Assembly (NCBI RefSeq): GCF_900110165.1
Contig: NZ_FOCQ01000001.1
Location: forward strand, 124,001-188,000
Source: Lihuaxuella thermophila
GTDB taxonomy: Bacteria; Bacillota; Bacilli; Thermoactinomycetales; Thermoactinomycetaceae
Length of the DNA: 64,000 bases
Direction of reading: 5' to 3'
A program made the translations under genes and the position numbers. The stretch's first letter is position 1, and each line of letters opens with the position of its first letter. This document shows positions 34,409-42,818 of this stretch, piece after piece. Below the pieces are notes generated by a model that was not told where the DNA came from, searched no databases, and saw nothing but the letters and a program-made list of their open reading frames with translations.

Positions 34409-36062
34409 AGAGTTGATCATGGCCTGTGCAGAAGGAGAATGCACAGCAGAAGAAACGGCGGAAATAGCCAAACATATCCAAAACTGTGTTCATTGCAAAA
34501 AACGGTATGAAGAGAGCCGGCATGAGTTTCGGATGTTTACCCAATTGGCCAAATATGAGCCGCTTCCCGAGCCGTTGGATGAATCGTTTGTAGCATCAGT
34601 GAGAGAAAAAATAAAAGACAGCCGCCCGACAGCCTGGTCTGAACGAAAAGTTCCGTCTCAGCCGGGAGGGAAAAAGATGAAAAAAATGATCGCGGCCACT
34701 GCCGCCGGGCTGGTGGTGCTTACGGCGGCCGGAGCGATCGCGTCGCCCACGTTTGCCGAGTACTTAGGTTTTTCCTACGTCAAGGATCTGGGACGCTTTC
34801 TCGGAATCAGCGAAAAAAATGTGAAAAATGCTTTTAACAAACAGGGCATCGAAGTGACGGACAACGGCATTACATTGCGGATTGAAGATATTCTGGCCGA
34901 TACGAACAGAATCCTGGTTTCGTACCAATTGTTGGATAAAAACGGACAGGTGATCGATCCTCAATATCTCGATCCCATTGGCTATCGGAGGACAGTGATT
35001 GAGGAGTGGAAGAAAAATGGGGAGCCGATTACAGAAGAAAAATTGAAACCGCTGGAAACGCTGGTATTTCTGGCCGACGAGAAAGGAAAACGGATGGTGC
35101 AACTCTCTCGCTGGGATCAAGAAAAAAAGAAGATAGGCTCATACGTTTTCGATCACTTACCCGAAGACCTGCCGAACCAAATTTATTTTAAGCTGGAGGC
35201 AAGGCAGATCGGCCAAGTCAAAGGCAACTGGAAGCTTTCCATACCCATCGATTTGACTAAGCCCAAACAAGCTGCCAACGTCTATAAAATCAATAAAAAA
35301 TTTAGTTCACACGGAGTCGAAGCCGGTGTCCAGCAAATTGCCTACACGCCGACCATGACCAAATTGACATTGAGCAAAAATCTGGTGCAGAGTGAGCGGG
35401 AGAGAATTGAAAAAGAATATCCAGGTAACTTGATGGCAAAAGAATTTCGCTTGCTTGAGACAGACATCCGTTACCGCATTGTGGATGAACATGGCCGGTT
35501 AATTGCGCAAAGTTATGCTCCCGGCAGAAATGCAAATGAAAAACCAAAAGTACAATCCCTCACCACCTACGGAAAAACTTCCGGAGGAGAATATGTGGTC
35601 CATTACCAGCCCTTCCCCGAGACCAAACAGCTTACTTTCATTTTGGACAGCGTGGTCAGGTACGAACCTGCCGATTTTGTATTGGCGTTTGAACCCGGTC
35701 AGCTCCCGGCGAAGATGCAGGCCGATGGCAGTACCTTTGTGATTAAGAGCTTTAAACTGGAAAAAGAGGAATTACAAAAATTCGCTGAAATCATCATCGA
35801 GGAACGATATCAGGACCAATCGAAATTGGCAGATCCATTTTTCATCATCCAGGATGAAACAGGGAAAACCTATGAAATGAGACGTACAGGCGGGATAGAC
35901 GGCGTTCGTGACGGACTAGAGAGGAACCAGACATTGAAAACGATTGAAATCCACATGGATCGAATACCCGAAAAGCTGATGATCCGCCCCATCCTCGCCA
36001 AAGAATACAAAAATGTAAACTTCCGGATTCCCATCCCGCCCGCTCATCCGAACCCGCGCTAA
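34392..36062 (+). CDS. Anti-sigma factor with zinc-binding motif and large extracellular domain (DUF4179-like)
   Basis: Membrane protein of 556 aa, starting at the ATG at 34392 after GGAGGG. The cytoplasmic N-terminus has a ZAS-type zinc motif, KHIQNCVHCKKRY, that should hold the ECF factor. One TM segment lies at about 98-116 (MIAATAAGLVVLTAAGAI). About 430 residues outside the membrane follow, in the style of DUF4179 anti-sigma proteins. The large outer domain probably senses the signal. Transcribed and translated together with the sigma gene. Confidence 0.87.
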   Translation: MKCLSEELIMACAEGECTAEETAEIAKHIQNCVHCKKRYEESRHEFRMFTQLAKYEPLPEPLDESFVASVREKIKDSRPTAWSERKVPSQPGGKKMKKMIAATAAGLVVLTAAGAIASPTFAEYLGFSYVKDLGRFLGISEKNVKNAFNKQGIEVTDNGITLRIEDILADTNRILVSYQLLDKNGQVIDPQYLDPIGYRRTVIEEWKKNGEPITEEKLKPLETLVFLADEKGKRMVQLSRWDQEKKKIGSYVFDHLPEDLPNQIYFKLEARQIGQVKGNWKLSIPIDLTKPKQAANVYKINKKFSSHGVEAGVQQIAYTPTMTKLTLSKNLVQSERERIEKEYPGNLMAKEFRLLETDIRYRIVDEHGRLIAQSYAPGRNANEKPKVQSLTTYGKTSGGEYVVHYQPFPETKQLTFILDSVVRYEPADFVLAFEPGQLPAKMQADGSTFVIKSFKLEKEELQKFAEIIIEERYQDQSKLADPFFIIQDETGKTYEMRRTGGIDGVRDGLERNQTLKTIEIHMDRIPEKLMIRPILAKEYKNVNFRIPIPPAHPNPR

Positions 36063-36064
36063 AC

Positions 36065-36106
36065 AAGAAGACTTCCTGCAACATCTGCGGGAAGTCTTCT
36101 TTTTTG
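36065..36106 (+). terminator. Terminator of the sigma/anti-sigma unit
   Basis: AAGAAGACTTCC pairs with GGAAGTCTTCTT, and TTTTT follows. Confidence 0.92.
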
Positions 36107-36141
36107 GTGACCGGTTGGCGCAGAAAAAAGCGAGGGGTTTT

Positions 36142-36645
36142 CTATTGATCGAGGAGCGGGGACCAGTCGGTGCTTTTCAGCAGAATTTCCGCATACTCTT
36201 CCAGGTACTTTTTGTCTTCCTGGTCGAAGCGTTTTTCCGCGGGGCTGTCGATATCCAGGACGCCGATGATCTTTCCGTTCACCCGGAGCGGAATGACGAT
36301 TTCCGAACGGGTGGCAGCATCGCAGGCGATGTGGCCGGGAAATTTCAGCACATCTTCAACCAGCTGGGTTTCGTCTTTGGCGACAGCGGTTCCGCAAACC
36401 CCTTTCCCGACAGCGATACGGACACAAGCCGGTTTGCCCATAAAGGGGCCCAGCACCAATTCGCCGTTTTTCATCAGGTAGAAACCTGCCCAGTTCACCT
36501 GATCCAATGAGTTGTACAGATGGGAGGCAGCATTGGCCAGATTAGCCAGCCAGTCGGTTTCTCCCTCGAGCAGGTGGGTGATTTGTTTGAGCATATGCTG
36601 ATAGCGGGTCGCTTTATCTCCTTTGATTTCTTCAAATACAAACAT
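36142..36645 (-). CDS. msrC: Free methionine-(R)-sulfoxide reductase (GAF domain)
   Basis: GAF-domain protein (167 aa) that reduces free methionine-R-sulfoxide; the Bacillus homologue is YtsP. Cys74, Cys84 and Cys108 have the same 10- and 24-residue spacing as the three conserved Cys of characterised fRMsr enzymes, with the last in HIACDAATRSEIVIPL. The ATG follows AGGAGG. In Bacillus ytsP lies next to rpsD; here it is about 27 kb away, so that linkage is broken. Confidence 0.9.
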   Translation of the reverse strand: MFVFEEIKGDKATRYQHMLKQITHLLEGETDWLANLANAASHLYNSLDQVNWAGFYLMKNGELVLGPFMGKPACVRIAVGKGVCGTAVAKDETQLVEDVLKFPGHIACDAATRSEIVIPLRVNGKIIGVLDIDSPAEKRFDQEDKKYLEEYAEILLKSTDWSPLLDQ

Positions 36646-36736
36646 GAGACGGCCTCCTGTTGGAATCTTTCTACTCTCCTACCCACGGGCTTGCCTGATG
36701 AAACATGTGTGAACTTTGTTAAAGGCGGGAGTAGAT

Positions 36737-36764
36737 TTTATTAAGATTGAAACCATGATAGAAT
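36737..36764 (+). promoter_or_regulatory. Promoter of the aminopeptidase gene
   Basis: TTTATT (36737-36742), a 16-bp spacer, then TAGAAT (36759-36764) preceded by the extended element TGA. Confidence 0.5.
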
Positions 36765-36825
36765 AAGAAAGGTCTACTCGAGTCATTTTACACTGTGCAA
36801 GTACATAAGAAAAGGGGATTCTTTT

Positions 36826-37956
36826 ATGCGTGATCAACGTGTGGCCAAGTTAGCGAAAATTCTTGTCGAACACTCCTGCCGCGTGCAAAAAGGGGAGCGC
36901 GTTCTGATCGACGTATTCGGCTCTGAGCGCGAACTGGCACGTGCTCTGATCGCAGCCGTCTATGATGCAGGTGGTTTTCCCTATGTACAGATTCATGATC
37001 ATGTGATCACCCGTGCCCTGCTCTTGGGTACCTCGGAAGAGCATTTGACGACGATGGCAAAGTATGCTTTGGAACAGATGAAAGCGATGGATTGCTATAT
37101 CGGGATTCGCAGCGGCGATAACGTGAGCGAATTGAGCGATGTGCCGGACGAGAATATGCGCCTGTACATGAAACTGTTCAACCATCCCGTCCACAGCGAA
37201 CAACGAGTCAAGCATACCAAATGGGTCATTTTGCGCTATCCCAACGCATCGATGGCCCAGCTGGCCAACATGAGCACGGAGGCGTTTGAAAACTTTTACT
37301 TTGAAGTGTGCAACGTGGACTATGAACGGATGGCTAAAGCGATGGAACCGCTCGTGAAACGGATGGAACAAACGGATCAAGTGCGCATTGTGGGCCCGGG
37401 AACCGATCTCACGTTCTCCATCAAAGATATTCCCGTCATCAAATGCGCGGGAGAAAACAACATACCGGACGGAGAAGTGTTTACAGCTCCTGTGCGCGAC
37501 TCGGTGAACGGTGTCATCACCTTTAACACTCCGACGGTGTATCAGGGAACCACGTTTGAAAACATCCGTTTTGAGTTAAAAGACGGAAAGATCATTCAAG
37601 CCACTGCCAACAATACCGAGCGGCTCAACCAAATCCTGGATTCCGATGAAGGGGCCCGATACATCGGTGAATTCAGCCTTGGAGTCAATCCATCGATCCA
37701 TCATCCGATGAAAGATACCCTCTTTGATGAGAAAATTAACGGAAGCTTCCACTTTACTCCGGGTCAAGCTTATGAAGAGGCGGATAACGGAAACCGATCC
37801 GCCATTCACTGGGATCTGGTCTCCATCCAGCGCTCCGACTACGGCGGCGGGGAAATTTACTTTGACGGCGAGCTGATCCGCAAAGACGGCCTGTTCGTGG
37901 TGGATGATCTCATTCCGCTCAATCCGGAAAACCTGAAGAACACCGGTTCATTATAA
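36826..37956 (+). CDS. M29-family aminopeptidase (AmpS-like)
   Basis: Metal-dependent cytoplasmic aminopeptidase (376 aa, 409-class family with slightly shorter C-terminus). The metal ligands expected for thermophilic aminopeptidases are seen in CAGENNIPDGEVFTAP, IGEFSLGVNP, SIHHPMKDTLFDEK, GSFHFTPGQAYEE and AIHWDLV. The ATG follows AAGGGGA. Not obviously in an operon, but only 30 bp separate it from the EIIA gene, so read-through is likely. Confidence 0.9.
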   Translation: MRDQRVAKLAKILVEHSCRVQKGERVLIDVFGSERELARALIAAVYDAGGFPYVQIHDHVITRALLLGTSEEHLTTMAKYALEQMKAMDCYIGIRSGDNVSELSDVPDENMRLYMKLFNHPVHSEQRVKHTKWVILRYPNASMAQLANMSTEAFENFYFEVCNVDYERMAKAMEPLVKRMEQTDQVRIVGPGTDLTFSIKDIPVIKCAGENNIPDGEVFTAPVRDSVNGVITFNTPTVYQGTTFENIRFELKDGKIIQATANNTERLNQILDSDEGARYIGEFSLGVNPSIHHPMKDTLFDEKINGSFHFTPGQAYEEADNGNRSAIHWDLVSIQRSDYGGGEIYFDGELIRKDGLFVVDDLIPLNPENLKNTGSL

Positions 37957-37986
37957 GCTCATGTCAGCCGAAAGGAGAGAATCCGA

Positions 37987-38466
37987 TTGCTTTTCTGGCG
38001 CAAGAAAAAAGTGGAGATCTTGGCTCCGATTACGGGAGAGTATTTGCCGTTGGAACAAGTTCCTGATCAGGTTTTTTCGCAAAAAATTATGGGTGACGGC
38101 TTTGCTGTCAACCCCGAACACGGAGAAGTCGTATCCCCCGTGGACGGGGAAGTGATCCATTTGTTCCCGACGAAACACGCGTTGGGACTGAAGACATCCA
38201 AGGGTTTGGAGATCTTGGTCCATGTCGGCATCGACACAGTGGAGCTAAACGGGGAAGGATTTACGGCCCATGTGTCGGAAGGGGATCAAGTAAAAGCCGG
38301 GCAAAAACTGCTTACCTTTGACATCGAGCAGATTAAGGAGAAAGGCAAATCCCCGGTCAGCCCCATTATTTTTCCGCAATCGGCGGACTGGCAACTACAG
38401 ATTGAGAATCAAGGAAAATTGATTGCCGGAACAACCTTGGTGGCAACCGCAGAGCCAAAGAAATAG
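37987..38466 (+). CDS. PTS EIIA component, glucose type, stand-alone
   Basis: Single-domain IIA-Glc protein (159 aa), starting at TTG after AAGGAGAG. The phosphorylatable His79 lies in ILVHVGIDTVEL, and His64 in PTKHALGL is the second active-site His. No EIIB or EIIC gene is near. It could serve PTS transporters encoded elsewhere or regulate other uptake systems, like Crr or YpqE. Confidence 0.9.
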   Translation: MLFWRKKKVEILAPITGEYLPLEQVPDQVFSQKIMGDGFAVNPEHGEVVSPVDGEVIHLFPTKHALGLKTSKGLEILVHVGIDTVELNGEGFTAHVSEGDQVKAGQKLLTFDIEQIKEKGKSPVSPIIFPQSADWQLQIENQGKLIAGTTLVATAEPKK

Positions 38467-38544
38467 ATTTCGCCGGGCTTCTTTCCTTGACGACGGAAGG
38501 AAGCCTTTACTATCAACGATCTGATTGATCTGGAGGTAAAAACG

Positions 38545-39027
38545 TTGGAACTGTCGGCAGAGCTTCTTAAACTGTGTGAAGAGGGAACGGAGGAAGAAAA
38601 AGAGATATTAGCCCTGGCCGTACAGGCCATCCGGCAGAAAAGGGAAAGGAAAAGCGCCTATCTATCGGGATTTATGGGCTTAAAGGGGAGATTTGTCGCT
38701 GAGGATGAGTATGAATTTCGCGTGCCCATCACTTCGTTTATGATGAACCGGGCCGGAATGGTTCATGGGGGAATCACCGCATCTCTGGCCGATTCCACCA
38801 TGGGATCCCTCATCAATCAGCGATTGCCCGAGGGGTATGGGGGGGCGGTGACGGCAGAGATGAAAGTGAATTATTTAGCCCCCGGCCGCGGAGAATACCT
38901 GATCTCCCGCGCCAAATTGCTGCACATGGGACAAACCTTGGCGACGGCGGCTTGTGAAATTAAGAATGATAAAGGCAGGTTGATTGTTTACGCAACGGGT
39001 ACCTTTTATATGATCAAAGCCAGATAA
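38545..39027 (+). CDS. PaaI-type hotdog thioesterase, second copy
   Basis: Hotdog thioesterase (160 aa), starting at TTG after TGGAGGT. The active-site region is MVHGGITASLADSTMGS, and MKVNYLAPGRGEYLI follows. It is the same family as the protein at 20376 but clearly divergent. Position after aminopeptidase and EIIA gives no functional clue. A hairpin terminator follows at 39093. Confidence 0.82.
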   Translation: MELSAELLKLCEEGTEEEKEILALAVQAIRQKRERKSAYLSGFMGLKGRFVAEDEYEFRVPITSFMMNRAGMVHGGITASLADSTMGSLINQRLPEGYGGAVTAEMKVNYLAPGRGEYLISRAKLLHMGQTLATAACEIKNDKGRLIVYATGTFYMIKAR

Positions 39028-39092
39028 GATGAGCAAAATAGCAAACGAAAGTCTGGGGATTTTATTGGTGCCGTTCACGCCCACCCTTTGCC

Positions 39093-39133
39093 ACCCAGCT
39101 CTTCAAGAGGGAATGACTGGAGAGCTGGGTTTT
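39093..39133 (+). terminator. Terminator after the second thioesterase
   Basis: ACCCAGCTCT pairs perfectly with AGAGCTGGGT, and TTTG follows. The remaining 39134-39367 contains only the A/T-rich control region of the next gene. Confidence 0.75.
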
Positions 39134-39296
39134 GCATTGCAATGGCAGATTGGAAATGTTTCATGGTACGAATCTCTCTGAGGTGGTCATCTGTGGGTCG
39201 GCTATGGGTTAACCACGGAGATGTATTTTCAATCGTTTTTTTCATAAATAGCCGAATAGAACCGCTCTGAGGGCAGTGAAGATCGAAAAACGCGCT

Positions 39297-39307
39297 TAAT
39301 ATTTCAA
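39297..39307 (-). promoter_or_regulatory. Candidate operator half-site upstream of the carbohydrate-sensing regulator
   Basis: On the minus strand TTGAAATATTA. The same 11 bases occur at 40466-40476, upstream of the importer operon promoter. It lies in an A/T-rich region 60 bp before the regulator start. Assignment to that regulator is inference. Confidence 0.35.
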
Positions 39308-39367
39308 AATTAATGTATTAAAATCTAAAGTATGAAGCTTTTTTGGCGGGAGGGAAGGAGAAAACGT

Positions 39368-40285
39368 ATGTTACGCTTGAGCATCAATGATCCGGAAGAA
39401 TTGATCAAAGTGGCCCACGCCTTGTCCTCGGAAATTCGCGTCGATATGTTGAAGCTGTTGAACGAACGGAACATGAACGTGATCGAATTGGCCAAGGCCT
39501 TGCAAATCCCTGTATCGACGGCTGCCACCAACGTGAAGGTGCTGGAAAACGCCAAATTAATCCTGACCGAATTGCAGCCGGCTTCGCGCGGGGCGATGAA
39601 AGTCTGCAGTCGCAATTTTGATGATGTGCACATGATTCTGAGACCGCTTGATTCCCCACCCCAAATCGAATGTTACCGCATGGAGATGCCGATCGGCCAT
39701 TTCAGCGATTGCCATGTCATCCCGACGTGCGGAATGGCGGATGAAGAGTCGTTTTTGTCAGAAGATGATCCGCTGCAGTTTTTGTATCCGGAGCGGGTCA
39801 AGGCGCAACTCCTGTGGTTTCGTACCGGTTATGTGGAGTATAAGTTTCCGTTGAGCCTCCCCCCGACTGCGGAGATCAGGTCAATCCAATTCACGATGGA
39901 ATTGTGTTCCGAAGCGCCCAATTACGACAATGACTGGCCGTCCGACATGACCATGTGGGTCAACGGAATTGAAGTGGGAACCTGGCGGTCACCCGGGGAC
40001 TTCGGCGATCGGCGCGGGAAATTGAATCCGGCGTGGTGGAGCGACACATGCACGCAGTACGGCTTGTTGAAAACATGGAAAATAGACGGAAGCAAAACCT
40101 TGATTGACAATACGGAGATCAGCAAGGTTACAGTTCGGGACCTGGGTCTGTTGAATTCCCATTACGTCACGATGCGGATCGGCATCAAACCGGACGCGAT
40201 TCATAAGGGCGGCATCAATCTGTTCGGGAAAAAGTTCGGGGATTATGAACAAGATATCCTGATAGAAGTATACTATTCGACTTAG
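39368..40285 (+). CDS. ArsR-like HTH regulator with C-terminal carbohydrate-binding-like domain
   Basis: Transcription factor of 305 aa, starting at the ATG at 39368 after AAGGAG. Residues 1-85 form an ArsR-type winged helix (ALSSEIRVDMLKLLNERNMN, VIELAKALQIPVSTAATNVK). The rest is not the usual small ArsR metal or ligand part. It is about 200 residues of predicted beta-sandwich rich in Trp and Asn (APNYDNDWPSDMTMWVNGIE, GTWRSPGDFGDRRG), like a galactose-binding or CBM-type jelly roll. It precedes an importer, GH2 and GH43 genes, so I infer that it senses an oligosaccharide of this pathway. Confidence 0.8.
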   Translation: MLRLSINDPEELIKVAHALSSEIRVDMLKLLNERNMNVIELAKALQIPVSTAATNVKVLENAKLILTELQPASRGAMKVCSRNFDDVHMILRPLDSPPQIECYRMEMPIGHFSDCHVIPTCGMADEESFLSEDDPLQFLYPERVKAQLLWFRTGYVEYKFPLSLPPTAEIRSIQFTMELCSEAPNYDNDWPSDMTMWVNGIEVGTWRSPGDFGDRRGKLNPAWWSDTCTQYGLLKTWKIDGSKTLIDNTEISKVTVRDLGLLNSHYVTMRIGIKPDAIHKGGINLFGKKFGDYEQDILIEVYYST

Positions 40286-40323
40286 GAGTAATGGCAAATG
40301 GACCTTGAGGAGATTGCACGGAG

Positions 40324-40380
40324 AGGTTGTTGCCTGTATCAGCTTGGCGCGAGCCCCGTTAAGCTGATGTTCAGCGACCT
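40324..40380 (+). other. Structured hairpin with GNRA tetraloop, function unknown
   Basis: AGGTTGTTG (40324-40332) pairs with CAGCGACCT (40372-40380), including two G-U pairs. After an internal loop ATCAGCTT pairs with AAGCTGAT, and at the tip GGC-GCGA-GCC closes a GNRA tetraloop. It lies between the regulator stop and its terminator. G-U pairs and the tetraloop suggest that it works as RNA. It matches no riboswitch I know. Confidence 0.5.
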
Positions 40381-40396
40381 GCCCCCTTCCATTTCG

Positions 40397-40421
40397 CCCG
40401 CAAGAGCGGGTAGATTTTTTT
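40397..40421 (+). terminator. Terminator of the carbohydrate-sensing regulator
   Basis: CCCGC pairs with GCGGG around AAGA, with TTTTTTT four bases later. Confidence 0.7.
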
Positions 40422-40465
40422 GTTTCAATAATCATGGAACAAATAGGCGAAATACTAAAATGTTA

Positions 40466-40476
40466 TTGAAATATTA
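40466..40476 (+). promoter_or_regulatory. Candidate operator half-site upstream of the hemicellulose importer
   Basis: TTGAAATATTA, the same 11 bases as at 39297-39307 in opposite orientation. It lies 10 bp upstream of the -35 box, an activator-like position. Confidence 0.35.
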
Positions 40477-40485
40477 GAAAATTAA

Positions 40486-40514
40486 TTGACTAGAAAACGC
40501 TTACATTCTATGAT
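40486..40514 (+). promoter_or_regulatory. Promoter of the hemicellulose importer with cre in the spacer
   Basis: TTGACT (40486-40491), a 17-bp spacer, then TATGAT (40509-40514). AGAAAACGCTTACA inside it (40492-40505) matches the CcpA cre consensus with one mismatch. CcpA binding here would block RNA polymerase, giving catabolite repression. Confidence 0.75.
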
Positions 40515-40588
40515 TATATCAACGGAATTGTTTTATTATAAAAAAATTGTATAAAAACACTTTCCTAAATCAGCAAGGAGGGCTGTCA

Positions 40589-41860
40589 GTGAAAAGGATA
40601 GGCATGCTTGTGCTGAGTTTCATGGTCCTGGCAATGGTGGGATTGGCGGGATGCTCCCAAGCGGATCCGGCAAACAACGGAAAGGTGGAGCTCACTTACT
40701 GGACCCTGTTTGACGGAGGCGATGGGGATTACATGAACCAACTGATCCAACAATTTAACAAAACCCATCCCCATATCCAGGTGAAAAACGTAAAGATCTC
40801 TTGGGATGATTATTACACCAAGCTGATGACCGCAGTGTCGGCGGGCAAGGGACCCGATGTGGCTGTTTCCCACACGTCCAAGCTGCCGGAATTGGTGAAC
40901 CAGGGCTTGGCTGTCCCCTTGGATGAGTTGGCGGGCAAAGCCAACGTGAACTGGGCATCCTTTAATCAAAATATTTTGAAATCAATTGTTTATGATGGCC
41001 GGCATTACGCCGTTCCGATCGACACGCATCCATTGATTCTTTATTACAATAAAAAATATTTGAAAGAAGCCGGTTTGTTGGACGGTCAAGGGAAACCCAT
41101 ATTGGAACCCACTCCGGAAGGGTTTGTGAAATTTTTCGCCACCTTGAAAGAAAAATTGCCGTCCGATGTGGCGCCGTTGGCCCAGCCCACAGGCGGACAA
41201 GACATTTACCGCTTGTGGTGGGCGTTGTATTCCCAACTCGGAGGCAATGATGTGGTTGCCGATGATTTGAAAACGGCGAGCGTAGATAAAGAGAAAGCGT
41301 TGAAGGCTCTCAGCTTTATCAAGGATTTGTTCACGAACAAATTCGTCAAGCTGAATGACCCGGATTTCTACAAAACGTTCCAAAACCAAAAAGCGGCCGT
41401 CATGATCACCGGCGTTTGGGCGACCGGGATGTGGGAGAAAACCAAAGGATTGGATTTCGGTGCCGCACCGCTGCCCGCGATCTTCGGCAAAGAGGCGACC
41501 TGGGGGGATTCGCATACCTTGATTTTGCCGGTCAGCCAAAATGCGGATGAAGAGAAACAAGTAGCGGCACTGACGTTTGCCAACTGGGTAGCCGACAACG
41601 GTCACATCTGGGCGCAAGCCGGACACATCCCCAGCAAACCGGCCATTTTGGAAAAACCGGAGTTCAAAAAGCTTCCTTACCGCAGCGATTATGTCAGTGT
41701 GGCCAGCCATGTCGTCTTCAGCAAACACTCCGACAACAACTGGTCCATCCGCGACCAAGCGATGATCAAAAACTTTGACGCTTGTCTCCAGAACAAACTC
41801 ACACCGGAACAAGCGATTGAGAATATGGAAAAAACGGTGAACGATTTACTCCAAAAGTGA
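40589..41860 (+). CDS. ABC sugar-binding lipoprotein of the hemicellulose locus
   Basis: Family 1 solute-binding lipoprotein (423 aa). The start is GTG at 40589 after GGAGGG. The lipobox is LAGC at about residue 22. The mature N-terminus ELTYWTLFDGGDGDYMNQL is typical of oligosaccharide binders. It probably binds an arabino- or xylo-oligosaccharide, judging from the glycoside hydrolases downstream. Confidence 0.92.
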   Translation: MKRIGMLVLSFMVLAMVGLAGCSQADPANNGKVELTYWTLFDGGDGDYMNQLIQQFNKTHPHIQVKNVKISWDDYYTKLMTAVSAGKGPDVAVSHTSKLPELVNQGLAVPLDELAGKANVNWASFNQNILKSIVYDGRHYAVPIDTHPLILYYNKKYLKEAGLLDGQGKPILEPTPEGFVKFFATLKEKLPSDVAPLAQPTGGQDIYRLWWALYSQLGGNDVVADDLKTASVDKEKALKALSFIKDLFTNKFVKLNDPDFYKTFQNQKAAVMITGVWATGMWEKTKGLDFGAAPLPAIFGKEATWGDSHTLILPVSQNADEEKQVAALTFANWVADNGHIWAQAGHIPSKPAILEKPEFKKLPYRSDYVSVASHVVFSKHSDNNWSIRDQAMIKNFDACLQNKLTPEQAIENMEKTVNDLLQK

Positions 41861-41927
41861 CCGGCCCTATTCCCCGCGGGCACGGATCGTCCGGGTTCGC
41901 GGGAGACTTGTGAAGGGGGGATTCCTT

Positions 41928-42818
41928 GTGAATGGCAAACGGGAGGGGATGTTCGCTTTCCTTTTTTTGCTTCCGTTTTTTGTGGCTTATGTTTTGTTCA
42001 CCCTGTTGCCCATGCTGAAGGGGCTGCAAATGAGCTTGTATAAATGGACGCTGATCGCGAAACTGCATTTTGTGGGTTTGGACCAGTACGTTCAGATCAT
42101 GCGCGATCCGGAATTTTGGAATGCGCTCTGGAACACGACATACTTTGTTATTTTGAGCACCCCGACGATGATTGTATTGGCTTTAGGGTTGGCATTGGTC
42201 GCCAACCGGAATTCACGGCTGAAGACCTTTTACCGGAGCGTATTCTTCCTCCCGAGCGTGCTGTCCGTCACGGTCATTTCTTATGTCGGGCTGTTCATGT
42301 TCAGGCCATACACGGGCCTGGTCAACAACGTGCTAAAGTGGCTTCATGTTTTGCCCGAAAACAAAGAGATTTTTTGGCTGACAGATGAAACCAACGCCTG
42401 GCTCGTCTTGGTGGCAGTAACGCTGTGGTGGACAGTGGGCATCAACATGATCTTGTATTTGTCCGCTTTGCAGGATATTCCGGATTCCATGTACGAAGCA
42501 GCCCGACTGGACGGAGCGACGGACAGGCAGTTATTTTGGTATATCACCTTGCCATCGTTAAGGCCGATTACCAGCACGATCCTGTTATTGCAGTTGATCG
42601 CCTCCTACAAAGTGTTCGCGCAAATTTGGCTGATCACCAAAGGGGGGCCGTTGAACCAGACAAGGCCGATCATCCAGTACATCTACGAAGAAGGATTCAA
42701 AAACAATAACCTGGGTTATGCGGCCGCGATGTCTTATGTGCTGTTTCTCATCCTGCTGATCTTATCCCTCATCCATATGAAATGGAACCAACGAGCGGAA
42801 GGGGGAACACCGGCATGA
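41928..42818 (+). CDS. ABC sugar permease (MalF-type)
   Basis: Permease of 296 aa, starting at GTG at 41928 after AAGGGGGG; six TM. The EAA loop is YEAARLDGATDRQLFWYIT. It overlaps the next permease by four bases (ATGA). Confidence 0.92.
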   Translation: MNGKREGMFAFLFLLPFFVAYVLFTLLPMLKGLQMSLYKWTLIAKLHFVGLDQYVQIMRDPEFWNALWNTTYFVILSTPTMIVLALGLALVANRNSRLKTFYRSVFFLPSVLSVTVISYVGLFMFRPYTGLVNNVLKWLHVLPENKEIFWLTDETNAWLVLVAVTLWWTVGINMILYLSALQDIPDSMYEAARLDGATDRQLFWYITLPSLRPITSTILLLQLIASYKVFAQIWLITKGGPLNQTRPIIQYIYEEGFKNNNLGYAAAMSYVLFLILLILSLIHMKWNQRAEGGTPA

